Counted from the stretch's first letter, positions 27,028 to 35,889 are shown. The stretch: 64,000 nucleotides of DNA from Microlunatus soli (GCF_900105385.1 NZ_LT629772.1:4030001-4094000), one strand, 5' to 3'. Notes: a model not told the origin generated them from the letters alone. A program made the numbers and translations.

Positions 27028-29148
27028 GTGATGATCATGGTCGACTATCCCGACACCCGACGCTGCGATGTTGCCGAGGACCTGCACGGTCGGACCATCG
27101 CCGATCCGTATCGCTGGTTGGAGGATCCCGATTCGACGGAGACGCGGGACTGGGTTGACCGGCAGAACGCCTTCACCTCCGAGCGGCTCACGGCGCTGCC
27201 GGAGCGTGCCTGGTTCACCAGCTTGATGAACAGGATCATCCGGCGGCCCCGGGCCGGCGTGCCGAGCAAGCGCGGCGGACGCTACTACGTCAGCCGCAAC
27301 GACGGCAGCCAGGACCAAGATCAGATCTTCGTCGCCGACACCCTGCAGGAGCTGCGGGCCGGCGGCCGGCTGATCCTGGATCCGAACACCTTGTCGGCCG
27401 ACGGTACGACCTCGATCCGCGGCTTCCAGGCCAGCAAGGACGGCCGCTACCTCAGCTATCAGGTCAGTGAGGGTGGCAGCGACTGGGTCGACTTCAAGCT
27501 GCTCGACCCGGCAACCGGAGAGACCGACGACGACGCCGCGATCCAGACCAAATTCGGCTCGGCGACCTGGCTGCCGGACAACGCCAGCTACCTCTATCCG
27601 GCAGTGCCGCACGAGGGGCGGGCCGACGGATCACAGGCCGGCCAGGTGAAGACCGGTGTGTTGGCACTGCATCGGGTCGGCCGTCCCGAGAGCGAGGACG
27701 AGGTGATCGTCGACGTCCGGGACGACTACACCCAGGGCTTCGTGTTCGGTGAGGTGTCGGCCGATCACCGGTATCTGGTGAGCTATCTGGTCGAGGGCAC
27801 CGAGAACTCCAATCGGCTCTGGGTCTACCGGATCGACACCGACCAGGGGCGCAGCACCCTGTCCGAGCCGATCAAGCTGATCGACACGGCGTACGCCCAG
27901 TTCGAGTTCGTCAGGAGTGTCGGCAGCAAGATCACCCTGTTCACCGATCACCAGGCCGATCGGGGTCGCGTCGTCCAGGTCGATCTCGATGCCTTCGAAC
28001 GCACCGGTGAGCTGGTGTTGGAGGAGTTGATCGCCGAATCGTCCGACGCCGTCCTTGCGGTGACCGCCGCGGGCGATGAGTTGATCATGATCAGGCTGGC
28101 GGACGCAGCGCCGACGATCACCCGGTACGGCCTGGACGGCGCCGACCGCGGTGCCGTCGACGTCGAGGGCGGTTCGATCACCGGGCTGTGGGCGGAGGCC
28201 GGCGAGGACGAATGGTTCATCGGAATGTCGACGGTCACCTCACCCACCCGTGCCTACCGGATCGGTAGCGGCGGCGGGGCGGTCGAACCATTGGATGATC
28301 TTGTTCCGGCCGGCGCCGCTTTCGACCCGCCGGCCTACACCCAGGTACGCCGTCGGGCGAGAAGCGCGGACGGCACCGAGGTCCCGTACTTCCTGATCAC
28401 TCCCGGCGCGGACGCCGAGCCGACCGGCCCGAGGCCCACGCTGTTGTACGGCTACGGCGGTTTCAACATCCCGGTCGAGGCCGACTACCGCCCGATGTGG
28501 TCCGGTTGGCTGGCAGCAGGCGGGGTGATCGCGATCGCCAACCTCCGCGGTGGTGGCGAATACGGCACCGCGTGGTACGACGGCGGCCGGCTCGCCAACA
28601 AGCAGAACGTCTTCGACGACTTCATCGCCGTCGGCGACCATCTGGTGTCCAGCGGTGTCACCAGTCATGATCAACTCGCCATCCACGGCCGCAGCAACGG
28701 CGGCCTCCTGGTCGGCGCGACGATGACCCAACGTCCGGATCTCGCGGCTGTCGCGCTGCCCGGTGTCGGCGTCCTGGACCTGCTTCGGTTCCACAAGTTC
28801 ACCGCCGGGGCCGCCTGGACCTCCGACTACGGCAATCCCGACGACCCGGACGACTTCACGATCGCGTTGGCCTACTCGCCGTTGCACAACGTGGCGCCGG
28901 CGGATTATCCCGCGACGTTGATCATGACCGGTGACCACGACGATCGGGTGGTGCCGCTGCACAGCCACAAGTTCGCCGCCACCGTACAGGCAGCACAACA
29001 GGGGAGTGCACCGATCCTGACCAGGATCGAGACCCAGACCGGTCACGGGATGGGCAAACCACTGGCCCTGGTGGCGGCGGAGAATGCAGACCTCTTGGCG
29101 TTCGCCGCCCACTACACCGGCCTGCAGGTGCCGCCCGCCGAGCACTGA
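27028..29148 (+). CDS. Prolyl oligopeptidase family serine peptidase (S9A)
   Basis: The 700-aa protein has the S9A entry DLHGRTIADPYRWLEDPDS, a seven-bladed propeller region (about 70-430) and an alpha/beta-hydrolase domain. Catalytic residues: Ser in HGRSNGGLLVG, Asp in TGDHDDRVVPLHS and His in TGHGMGKP. No signal peptide is present, so it is probably cytosolic and cleaves short proline-containing peptides. GTG 27028, ATG 27031 and ATG 27037 are all in frame; none has a strong ribosome-binding site. Confidence 0.95.
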   Translation: MMIMVDYPDTRRCDVAEDLHGRTIADPYRWLEDPDSTETRDWVDRQNAFTSERLTALPERAWFTSLMNRIIRRPRAGVPSKRGGRYYVSRNDGSQDQDQIFVADTLQELRAGGRLILDPNTLSADGTTSIRGFQASKDGRYLSYQVSEGGSDWVDFKLLDPATGETDDDAAIQTKFGSATWLPDNASYLYPAVPHEGRADGSQAGQVKTGVLALHRVGRPESEDEVIVDVRDDYTQGFVFGEVSADHRYLVSYLVEGTENSNRLWVYRIDTDQGRSTLSEPIKLIDTAYAQFEFVRSVGSKITLFTDHQADRGRVVQVDLDAFERTGELVLEELIAESSDAVLAVTAAGDELIMIRLADAAPTITRYGLDGADRGAVDVEGGSITGLWAEAGEDEWFIGMSTVTSPTRAYRIGSGGGAVEPLDDLVPAGAAFDPPAYTQVRRRARSADGTEVPYFLITPGADAEPTGPRPTLLYGYGGFNIPVEADYRPMWSGWLAAGGVIAIANLRGGGEYGTAWYDGGRLANKQNVFDDFIAVGDHLVSSGVTSHDQLAIHGRSNGGLLVGATMTQRPDLAAVALPGVGVLDLLRFHKFTAGAAWTSDYGNPDDPDDFTIALAYSPLHNVAPADYPATLIMTGDHDDRVVPLHSHKFAATVQAAQQGSAPILTRIETQTGHGMGKPLALVAAENADLLAFAAHYTGLQVPPAEH

Positions 29149-29191
29149 ATCTGCTGGCCCGGCAGCTGGCGCGGCGCAGTCCGGACCGTTC

Positions 29192-29740
29192 TCAGGCTCG
29201 CAGGCCGTAGGTGAGCACCGCGTTCCCCGCGCTGGTGATCTTGGAATCGATCAGCGACAGCCGGGTTACCGGCACGGTCTCGTCGAACAGCCGACGTCCC
29301 TCGCCGGTCACCGCGGGATGCGTGGTCAGCGTCAAGGCGTCGATCTGACCGGCCAGGAACAGCGAACGGACGGTCTCGATGCCGCCACCGACGGAGATGT
29401 CGCCTCCCTCGGTCTCCCGCAACGATTGCAGGTACGCGACAGGATCGCCGTCGATCAACGTGCTGTTCCAACCCAGCTCGCCCGACAATGTGCTCGCAAT
29501 GACATGCTTGCGGATCGGATTGATCCAGGCGCTGAACGGATCGTCGTTTTCAGGGTTCGGCCAGTACTCCGACCATTCCTGCCACAGTTTGCGTCCGAGG
29601 ATGAGGTCGGTGACCGGGCCGATGGTCGACTCCATCAGCTCGCCCTCCTCGGGCCCGAAGGCGTCGAACTGCCACCGGTCGGGGCTCTCGACGACCCCGT
29701 TGACCGAGTGGAACAGGTGGGCTGTGACCTTGCGCGTCAT
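29192..29740 (-). CDS. Dihydrofolate reductase-like (RibD C-terminal domain) protein
   Basis: The 182-aa protein shows the RibD_C/DHFR-like fold: start TRKVTAHLFHSVNGVVESP, NADPH-binding stretch LILGRKLWQEWSEYWP and the C-terminal ISVGGGIETVRSLFLAGQID, LTTHPAVTGEGRRLF. Members reduce pteridines or flavin-pathway intermediates, but most such stand-alone proteins have no proven substrate. It is convergent with the peptidase gene (43 bp). Confidence 0.85.
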   Translation of the reverse strand: MTRKVTAHLFHSVNGVVESPDRWQFDAFGPEEGELMESTIGPVTDLILGRKLWQEWSEYWPNPENDDPFSAWINPIRKHVIASTLSGELGWNSTLIDGDPVAYLQSLRETEGGDISVGGGIETVRSLFLAGQIDALTLTTHPAVTGEGRRLFDETVPVTRLSLIDSKITSAGNAVLTYGLRA

Positions 29741-29818
29741 GATGGTGCCTCTCGTGTGAAGTGCTCTTGCTCCATCAGACCATCGCGCTCGTCAGAACTC
29801 ATCGGGTCCGACCGAAAA

Positions 29819-30721
29819 TCATCGCAAGCGTCGTGCGGCGGTCTCTGGTGGTCGTGAGCAACGGCCGGGATGGATGATCCCGGCCAGCGACTCGATCCCG
29901 TCGATCAGCCGCGGTCCCGGCCGGACCATCAACCCGTCACCGTCGATCGCCCACACCTCCGTGTCGGGGAAGCGGGCCATCAGGGCGCTGTCGGCAACCA
30001 GTCCGGCACCCTGCTCGATGGCGCCTGCCAGATCGAAGCCGCACGGCGAGATGATCATGATCTCCGGTCGCTCGGCGGCGATCGCCGACCAGTTCGTCGG
30101 CACCGACCTCGAACGCGGCCGGCAGGCGACCGGGTCGCCGCCGGCGGCAGCGACCATGTCCGGCATCCAGTGCCCGGCGCCGAACGGCGGATCGACCCAT
30201 TCGATCACCGCGACCCGCGGCCGCCGCGCACCGCGGACCGCCGTTCGGACCTCGGCGATCCGAGCCGACAACTCTTCGCACAGCACCGCGGCCCGGTCAG
30301 GCACGCCGGCGGCGGCCCCGACGTCGGCGATCGAGGCCAGCACCTCGTCCAGTGAATGCGGGTCGAGGGTGACGACCTCGGCGGTGCAGCCCAACGCCAC
30401 AGCGGCATCGCGGACCTTCTCGGTCGGGACCGCGCAGACCCGGCACAGATCCTGGGTCAGGATCAGCTCCGGATCCAGGTCGGACAGTGCACCGGCATCC
30501 AAGGTGTAGAGATCCTCGCCGGCGGCGAGCCGGGACCGGACCGCGGCGTCGATCGCCGATGGCGCCATCCCGCTGGTGTCCTGGCCGCCGACGATGATCC
30601 GTTTCTGCTCGCGGGCCCGGGGCGGTTCATTGCACTCGAAGGTCACCCCGACCAGTTGCTCGTCCAACCCGAGCGCGTAGCTGATCTCGGTGGCCGACGG
30701 CAGCAACGACACGATCCGCAT
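29819..30721 (-). CDS. BtuF-like cobalamin-binding domain protein without a signal peptide
   Basis: The conserved part starts MRIVSLLPSATEISYALGLD, the class III substrate-binding fold also found in BtuF, followed by VGVTFECNEPPRAREQKRI and CRVCAVPTEKVRDAAVALGC. About 300 aa are complete, including GAGHWMPDMVAAAGGDPV. No export signal or lipobox is visible, so it would act in the cytosol, unlike the riboswitch-controlled lipoprotein at the window start. A GTG at 30757 would add 12 residues. No transporter partner is adjacent. Corrinoid binding or storage is likely but inferred. Confidence 0.8.
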   Translation of the reverse strand: MRIVSLLPSATEISYALGLDEQLVGVTFECNEPPRAREQKRIIVGGQDTSGMAPSAIDAAVRSRLAAGEDLYTLDAGALSDLDPELILTQDLCRVCAVPTEKVRDAAVALGCTAEVVTLDPHSLDEVLASIADVGAAAGVPDRAAVLCEELSARIAEVRTAVRGARRPRVAVIEWVDPPFGAGHWMPDMVAAAGGDPVACRPRSRSVPTNWSAIAAERPEIMIISPCGFDLAGAIEQGAGLVADSALMARFPDTEVWAIDGDGLMVRPGPRLIDGIESLAGIIHPGRCSRPPETAARRLR

Positions 30722-30840
30722 CACCCCAGTGTCGGTCACCGGTGCAGGATTCGCCACGTCCGTCGAGCCCTGGCCGAGTAGCCTGGCTTCAGTGAGCGTG
30801 TTGCCCGATGAACGAGCGAACCCGATGAATGAGCTGCCCC

Positions 30841-31212
30841 GTGAATGAATTGCCCAGGTCGTCGAAGTACCGGAGCAGCCCGGACGAGCAGGTGTCGGCG
30901 CAGGAACGTGAACAGCTCACCCGGCGGTTGAACGAGGCCTTCACCGCCGGCAAGCTGACCCAGGACGACTACTCCGCCCGCCTGGACGAGCTGTACGCCG
31001 CCCAGCGGCTGGGCGATCTGGTCCCGGTCGTCGAATCGTTGCCGGCGGTCCAGTCCTACAGCGAGCCGGCGATGGTGCAGCAGACCGGCGCCCAGCAGCC
31101 CGGCGAACTGAGCGTCGCCAGCAGCAACGGCAGCCGGATGACCGTCGCCCTGGTCGGTGGCATCGCCGCGATCGTGATCATCCTGGTGATCTTGCTGCTG
31201 GTGCTGCTGTGA
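30841..31212 (+). CDS. DUF1707 (SHOCT-like) protein with a C-terminal membrane anchor
   Basis: The N-terminal DUF1707 motif is clear: EQVSAQEREQLTRRLNEAFT then GKLTQDDYSARLDELYAAQR and LGDLVPVVESLP. After a Gln-rich linker comes one hydrophobic helix of about 22 residues at the very C-terminus (ALVGGIAAIVIILVILLLVL). The start is uncertain. GTG 30841 (VNELPRSSKYR) matches the duplicated start region, while ATG 30829 adds four residues. Small DUF1707 proteins occur throughout actinobacteria; their function is unknown. Confidence 0.85.
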   Translation: MNELPRSSKYRSSPDEQVSAQEREQLTRRLNEAFTAGKLTQDDYSARLDELYAAQRLGDLVPVVESLPAVQSYSEPAMVQQTGAQQPGELSVASSNGSRMTVALVGGIAAIVIILVILLLVLL

Positions 31213-31234
31213 GCGCGACCCTGCTCGGATCGCG

Positions 31235-31252
31235 AGTTAGGCGTACCTAACT
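31235..31252. promoter_or_regulatory. Palindrome AGTTAGG-CGTA-CCTAACT
   Basis: The 7-bp arms are perfect, with a 4-bp centre and CTTTTTG after it. It may be a regulator box resembling, but not matching in spacing, IdeR/DtxR sites (TTAGG...CCTAA), placed about 65 bp before a di-iron protein gene. It may instead be a weak terminator of the DUF1707 gene. Confidence 0.45.
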
Positions 31253-31317
31253 TTTTGTGGTCAAGCCCACACGGTGCGAGTCGTCGGATCGTCTCAGCCA
31301 CGGTTATGGTTGACACC

Positions 31318-32199
31318 GTGCCCCGGCAGATCATCACTGGTCAGAAGATCGCTGACCACGTCAAGCGGCTGGGCGATCTGTATCCGCCGATCCCCTTGGA
31401 CTCGGTCGACCGGACCGTCAACAACCCCGACCTGGTCAAGCAGAAGTACAGCAACGTGCTCAATTATCTGGCGCGGGTCGAGCTCGAGGTCGATCGCAAC
31501 GTGTTGGAGTTGCTCGTCCTACTGCCCGACGTCGACGAGACGAATCGGATGTTCTACGCCGACGTCTGGCAGCCGCAGGAGATCCAGCACGGGCTGATCC
31601 TGGACCGGTTGCAACAGGACCTGGACATGACACCGTCCGAGCCGCATCTGGACGTCTCGGCCAAGATCAAGATGCTCGGCGCGTTGGCACACTTCGAGCC
31701 GATCCAGGACATCGCCAAGCTGCTGTACTACCTGACCGGTGCGAGCACCGAGCGGCAGGCCGTGCTGGCCTACAACCAATTGCACACCGGGCTGAACGAG
31801 ATGGGCGAGCGGGCGATCTCGGAAACGATCATCAGCCCGATCAAGCAGCAGGAGCCAGGCCACTTCGCCTTCTACCAGATGTCGGCGACGGCCATGGTGC
31901 AGAACGGTGAGTTGAAGCCCTGGCAGATGTTCCTGGCCCGGGTGCTGCGGGAGAAGTCCTACGGCCTGGTCGGCACCAACGCGATGGACCGCTACAAGGC
32001 GGACATGGGGGCGGTCGTTCTCGACCTCGGAATGGAGGACGGGATGGACGAGTACGCCCGGGAGATCGGCCGGGTCGAGGCCCGACTGCTGTGGGCCAAC
32101 AAGCAGGGCATGGAAGTCCCGCCGTACATCGTGAAGGCCCTGCGGGAGAGTGTCGATCTCTATCGTGAACGGGCAGCCCGGGAAGGCTCGGCCGGCTGA
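31318..32199 (+). CDS. Ferritin-like di-iron protein related to acyl-ACP desaturases
   Basis: The helical protein of about 293 aa carries two ExxH motifs spaced as in ferritin-like enzymes: QPQEIQHG and KQQEPGHFAFY, with further acidic residues in helices such as ELEVDRNVLELL. This suggests a di-iron site. A TATGGT -10-like hexamer (31305-31310) lies 7 bp before the GTG at 31318 and there is no ribosome-binding site, so I favour a leaderless GTG start. ATG 31306 is the alternative. Desaturase or hydroxylase activity is inferred from the fold only. Confidence 0.75.
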   Translation: MPRQIITGQKIADHVKRLGDLYPPIPLDSVDRTVNNPDLVKQKYSNVLNYLARVELEVDRNVLELLVLLPDVDETNRMFYADVWQPQEIQHGLILDRLQQDLDMTPSEPHLDVSAKIKMLGALAHFEPIQDIAKLLYYLTGASTERQAVLAYNQLHTGLNEMGERAISETIISPIKQQEPGHFAFYQMSATAMVQNGELKPWQMFLARVLREKSYGLVGTNAMDRYKADMGAVVLDLGMEDGMDEYAREIGRVEARLLWANKQGMEVPPYIVKALRESVDLYRERAAREGSAG

Positions 32200-32310
32200 C
32201 CGCTGCACACCCTTGACCCCACGATCGGTCCCTGAGTAGCTTCTTCACAGGAGCGGCGGGGTCGTCGAGAGCCCCGAGCTTGTTCGCAGGGCTGATCAAG
32301 GGGGAACGTC

Positions 32311-33672
32311 ATGAGCGGTTCCGAACCCAACACCGGGTCGCTGTCCCGTCGGGGCATGATCATCGGCTCGACGATCGGCCTGGGCGCCGCTGCAGCGACC
32401 GGCATCGCCGGCCAAGCCGCAGCCACGCCGCGTCGGCAGGATCCGACCCACGGAAAGCCGGGTCACACCACGCCGGGTGGTGGGCGTCGGGTGCTGCCCG
32501 GCGCTGATCGTGCGGCGGCCGACGACTGGTCGGCGCTGAGCGGGCAGAAGCTCGGAGTGATCACCAACCCGACCGGCATCGTCAGTGACCGGATGATCAG
32601 CATCGTCGACGCGATGGTGGAGTCCGGGCGGGTGAACGTCTCCGCGGTGTTCGGGCCCGAGCACGGTTTCCGGGGTACAGCCCAGGCCGGCGAGTCGGAG
32701 GAGACCTACGTCGACGAACGCACCGGCGTGACCGTCTACGACGCCTACGGTGCGCAGGCCGACAAGTTCGCCGAGCTGTTCACCGAGGCCGGCGTAGAAA
32801 CGATCGTCTTCGACATCCAGGACGTCGGCGTCCGGTTCTACACCTACATCTGGACGATGTATCAGGCGATGATCGCCGCGGTGCGCAAGCAGTTGCGCTT
32901 CGTCGTGCTGGACCGCCCGGTTCCGATCGGCGGCCAGGCCGACGGTCCGCTGATGACCGACGGCTTCACGTCCGGTGTCGGCCAGGACTTCATCGTCCAG
33001 CAGCAGGGCATGACGGCCGGTGAACTGGCCCGCTTCTACGACGGCGAATTCATGCCCGACCGGGCCGGCGGCCGGTTGCCGCAGCTGGACGTCATCGAGG
33101 TCGCCAACTACCGGGCCGACACGCTGTACGCCGACACCGGTCTGCCCTGGGTGCTGCCCAGTCCGAACATGCCGACCGCCGACACGGCACGGTTGTACGC
33201 CGGTACCTGCCTGTTCGAAGCGACCAACCTGTCCGAGGGGCGGGGGACCACCCGGCCGTTCGAGCTGATCGGCGCACCGTACGTCGATCACCAGTGGGCC
33301 GCGATGCTGAACAAGCGCAACCTGCCCGGGGTCTACTTCCGCGAGGCCTACTTCACCCCGACCTTCTCCAAGAACGAAGGCAAGGTCTGCGGCGGCGTCC
33401 AGGTGCACCTGCTCGAACCGGCGGAGGTGCAGCCGATCCGGACGACGGCGGAGATGCTGGTCGCGTTGCGTGATCTGTACGACGGCTTCGCCTGGCGGAC
33501 CTACCCGTCCGACGCCTACCAGGGGCAGTGGCTGGACAAGCTGACCGGCTCGGCCCGCTTCCGCACCCAGCTCGAGGCCGGCGCGACCGCGGACGACATC
33601 GTCGACGGCTGGTCCGACGAGCTGTCCGACTTCAACCGCCGTCGCCGTCCGTACCTGCTCTACCGCCGATGA
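32311..33672 (+). CDS. Exo-beta-N-acetylmuramidase NamZ family protein (DUF1343)
   Basis: The 453-aa protein has a twin-arginine signal (SLSRRGMIIGSTIGLGAAAA), so it is probably exported folded. The DUF1343 catalytic domain follows: VITNPTGIVSD, FGPEHGFRGTAQ, TIVFDIQDVGVRFYTYIWT and EATNLSEGRGTTRPFELIG. The Bacillus homologue NamZ (YbbC) releases MurNAc from the non-reducing ends of peptidoglycan fragments. No NagZ or MurNAc kinase lies nearby. Start ATG 32311, preceded by GGGGGAACGTC. Confidence 0.92.
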   Translation: MSGSEPNTGSLSRRGMIIGSTIGLGAAAATGIAGQAAATPRRQDPTHGKPGHTTPGGGRRVLPGADRAAADDWSALSGQKLGVITNPTGIVSDRMISIVDAMVESGRVNVSAVFGPEHGFRGTAQAGESEETYVDERTGVTVYDAYGAQADKFAELFTEAGVETIVFDIQDVGVRFYTYIWTMYQAMIAAVRKQLRFVVLDRPVPIGGQADGPLMTDGFTSGVGQDFIVQQQGMTAGELARFYDGEFMPDRAGGRLPQLDVIEVANYRADTLYADTGLPWVLPSPNMPTADTARLYAGTCLFEATNLSEGRGTTRPFELIGAPYVDHQWAAMLNKRNLPGVYFREAYFTPTFSKNEGKVCGGVQVHLLEPAEVQPIRTTAEMLVALRDLYDGFAWRTYPSDAYQGQWLDKLTGSARFRTQLEAGATADDIVDGWSDELSDFNRRRRPYLLYRR

Positions 33673-34050
33673 TCGGGCCCTGGGAGCGGACCGATGGCGA
33701 GCCGGGCCCGACCCTTTGTTAGATAGAAGCCCGACCGTTTGTTAGGTAGAAAGCCGACCGTTTGTTAGATAGGTATCCGGCGATCGGCTAGGGCCAACAG
33801 CAGCGGTCCGACCCGCCACACCATCCGGACGGCCAATCCGAACAGCCGGACCGACTCGACAGTCCGACCTCGGAACGGGACGCCATCGTCGATCATCGCC
33901 CTCCCGACGGATCAGCAACGCGAAGAGGGACGCTACCAGCTGAACTATCGGCTGGCTATGGGAATAGGCGGCCGACGTGCTGTGCGCTGTGTCCGCGCTG
34001 AGGTCGGGGGAGAACCCTGATTGCGCGAAATTGTCCAGGCGGCCTAAAAT
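33673..34050. other. 378-bp intergenic region with short tandem repeats
   Basis: No gene is seen. The 5' part holds the three-copy tandem repeat at 33706-33772; the 3' end has the promoter of the TetR gene (TTGCGC at 34021-34026, 18-bp spacer, TAAAAT at 34045-34050). The middle shows no structure that I recognise. Confidence 0.6.
33706..33772 (+). repeat. Three tandem ~23-bp repeats
   Basis: Units GCCCGACCCTTTGTTAGATA (33706), GCCCGACCGTTTGTTAGGTA (33729) and GCCGACCGTTTGTTAGATAG (33753) follow each other, with GAA(A) between units. It is AT-richer than its surroundings. The site lies about 35 bp after the NamZ stop. Confidence 0.85.
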
Positions 34051-34051
34051 T

Positions 34052-34065
34052 TGACCATGCGGTCA
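34052..34065. promoter_or_regulatory. TetR-type operator over the start codon of the TetR gene
   Basis: TGACC-ATGC-GGTCA is a 14-bp inverted repeat with perfect 5-bp arms. It begins right after the TAAAAT hexamer and includes the ATG at 34057. Bound repressor would cover the transcription start, so autoregulation is likely. Confidence 0.75.
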
Positions 34066-34737
34066 GATTCTTCCTCGGAGACGCCCGCGTCGGACGGGCG
34101 GAAGTCGTTCATTGCAACCGCCCGGCGGGCGCAGATCCTGCAGGCTGCGGTGCAGGTGTTGACGACCAAGGGCTATGCGGGCACCAGCCTGGCCCGGATC
34201 GCCGATCAGGCCGGTGTGGCCAAGGGTGTCGTGTCCTACCACTTCGACGGCAAGGACGATCTTCTCGAGCAGGTGGTGATCGACGCCTTTACCCGGGGTG
34301 CTGAGGAGATGATCCCCCACATCGTCGCCGCCGAGGATGCCAAGGGTGCGCTGCGCGCCTATCTGCAGGGCAACATCGACTTCCTGGATGCCAATCGAGG
34401 TCAGATCGTCGCCGTCGGCGAGGTGATCATCAATCTGCGCCGACCGGACGGCGGCCTGCGCTTCGACGAAGCCGGCAAGCTGGAAGTCGTCCGCCCGCTG
34501 GCCGAGCTGTTGGCGGACGGCCAGGCCGCCGGCGAGTTCACCGACTTCGATCCGATGGCCATCGCCTACCTGATCCGGGATGCGATCGACGGAGTCTCCG
34601 CACGACTGCGGTACGACGCCGACTACGACGTCCTCGGCTTCGGTGCGCAGTTGATCAACTTTGCAGAGCGAGCAATCCATCGTCCCTCGGGTGAGGAGTC
34701 GACCGACTCCGATCCTACTGACGCGAACGGAAAATGA
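34057..34737 (+). CDS. TetR family transcriptional regulator
   Basis: The 226-aa protein has a TetR N-terminal HTH (RRAQILQAAVQVLTTKGYAG, then AGVAKGVVSYHFDGKDDLLE) and a helical ligand domain. The start at ATG 34057 lies inside the operator and about 7 bp after the -10, so the mRNA is probably leaderless. The stop overlaps the acyltransferase start (ATGA), making one operon; the acyltransferase is its likely target. Confidence 0.93.
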   Translation: MRSDSSSETPASDGRKSFIATARRAQILQAAVQVLTTKGYAGTSLARIADQAGVAKGVVSYHFDGKDDLLEQVVIDAFTRGAEEMIPHIVAAEDAKGALRAYLQGNIDFLDANRGQIVAVGEVIINLRRPDGGLRFDEAGKLEVVRPLAELLADGQAAGEFTDFDPMAIAYLIRDAIDGVSARLRYDADYDVLGFGAQLINFAERAIHRPSGEESTDSDPTDANGK

Positions 34738-35873
34738 TCATGAGCATGCCTGTTGCATCCTCCATCCCTGCCGCAGAGCGGGAGCAGAACGGCCGGCAAC
34801 GGATGTTCTTCATCGACAACCTGCGAGTCTGGTTGACCGCGTTGGTGATCCTGCATCATCTGGCGATCACGTTCGGCCGCTCCGGGCCGTGGTACTACCT
34901 GGTGCCGAACAGCCCGGAAGCGGCGACACTGGGGTCCCTGGTCTTCCTGCTGATCAATCAGGCCTACTTCATGGGTCTCTTCTTCGGGGTCTCTGCCTAT
35001 TTCACCCCGGGGTCGGTAGACCGGAAAGGTGTCGGGCAGTTCATTCGGGATCGTGCGCTGCGGCTCGGCGTCCCGCTGGTGTTGTTCGTCTTCGTCCTCG
35101 GCCCGGTCGCTGCTCTGCACGGCCAGCTGGTGACGACCGGCCACTACACGTTTGCCGACTACCTCTCATCGATCGGTTTCGGTCCGCTGTGGTTCGTCGA
35201 GGTGTTGATCATCTTCACCGCGATCTATCTGGCGGTCCGTCGTGGTCGCCCGGCTCCGTCACCGTGGGACCAGACCCTGCGCGGTCGTTCGGTGATCATC
35301 TTCGGCGTCGGTCTGGTGCTGACGACCTACCTGTTCCGGTTCATCCTGCCGCTGTCCAGCCCGGTCCCGTATCTCGAAATCGCCTCCGGTTACGAGATCC
35401 CGCAGTACGCCGCCTTCTTCGTGGTCGGCATCCTGGCCTATCGGCGAGGCTGGCTGCGCAACCTGCCGTCCCGGTTCGGGATCGTGGGCGGCATCGTGGC
35501 GGTGGGCGCCACGATCGTGCTGTCGCCGGTGCTGATCACCGGTGTCGAGCAGGCGACGCAGCGGGGCACCTGGCAGTCCGCGGTGTACGCCCTGTGGGAA
35601 CAGACCTTCGCCATCGGCTGCTGCCTCGCGCTGCTGGTCTTCTTCCGCCGGTTCGTCAACCGTCAGGGCCCGATCGCCGCCGAGCTCGCCCGATCGGCCT
35701 TCCCTGCCTACGTCGTGCACGCCCCGGTGATCACCTGGCTGGCAGTGGCGATGGCGCCGCTAGGACTGAACGCGGTGCTCGGTTTCGTGGTCGCCGCCGT
35801 GCTCGGAATACCGCTCACCTTCGCCGTCGCCGCCGGCGTACGCCGGCTACCGGGACTGCGCCACGTCTTCTGA
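34734..35873 (+). CDS. Acyltransferase 3 family membrane protein
   Basis: The 379-aa protein has about ten membrane helices and the Acyl_transf_3 entry motif RMFFIDNLRVWLTALVILHH, including the catalytic His pair. Such proteins O-acylate sugars, glycans or antibiotics from the cytosolic face. ATG 34734 overlaps the TetR stop, and a second ATG follows at 34740. Regulation by the adjacent TetR is likely. The 61-bp palindrome at 35890 follows the stop by 17 bp. Confidence 0.9.
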   Translation: MIMSMPVASSIPAAEREQNGRQRMFFIDNLRVWLTALVILHHLAITFGRSGPWYYLVPNSPEAATLGSLVFLLINQAYFMGLFFGVSAYFTPGSVDRKGVGQFIRDRALRLGVPLVLFVFVLGPVAALHGQLVTTGHYTFADYLSSIGFGPLWFVEVLIIFTAIYLAVRRGRPAPSPWDQTLRGRSVIIFGVGLVLTTYLFRFILPLSSPVPYLEIASGYEIPQYAAFFVVGILAYRRGWLRNLPSRFGIVGGIVAVGATIVLSPVLITGVEQATQRGTWQSAVYALWEQTFAIGCCLALLVFFRRFVNRQGPIAAELARSAFPAYVVHAPVITWLAVAMAPLGLNAVLGFVVAAVLGIPLTFAVAAGVRRLPGLRHVF

Positions 35874-35889
35874 CCCGCCCACCCTTCCC

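Noticed and set aside
31235-31252. A classical IdeR/DtxR iron box
   Set aside because: The half sites are 4 bp apart, whereas the known consensus has 9 bp between TTAGG and CCTAA. I keep it only as an unassigned palindrome.
33706-33772. The 23-bp repeats as a CRISPR remnant
   Set aside because: Three units follow each other with no unique spacers, and no cas genes lie in the window.
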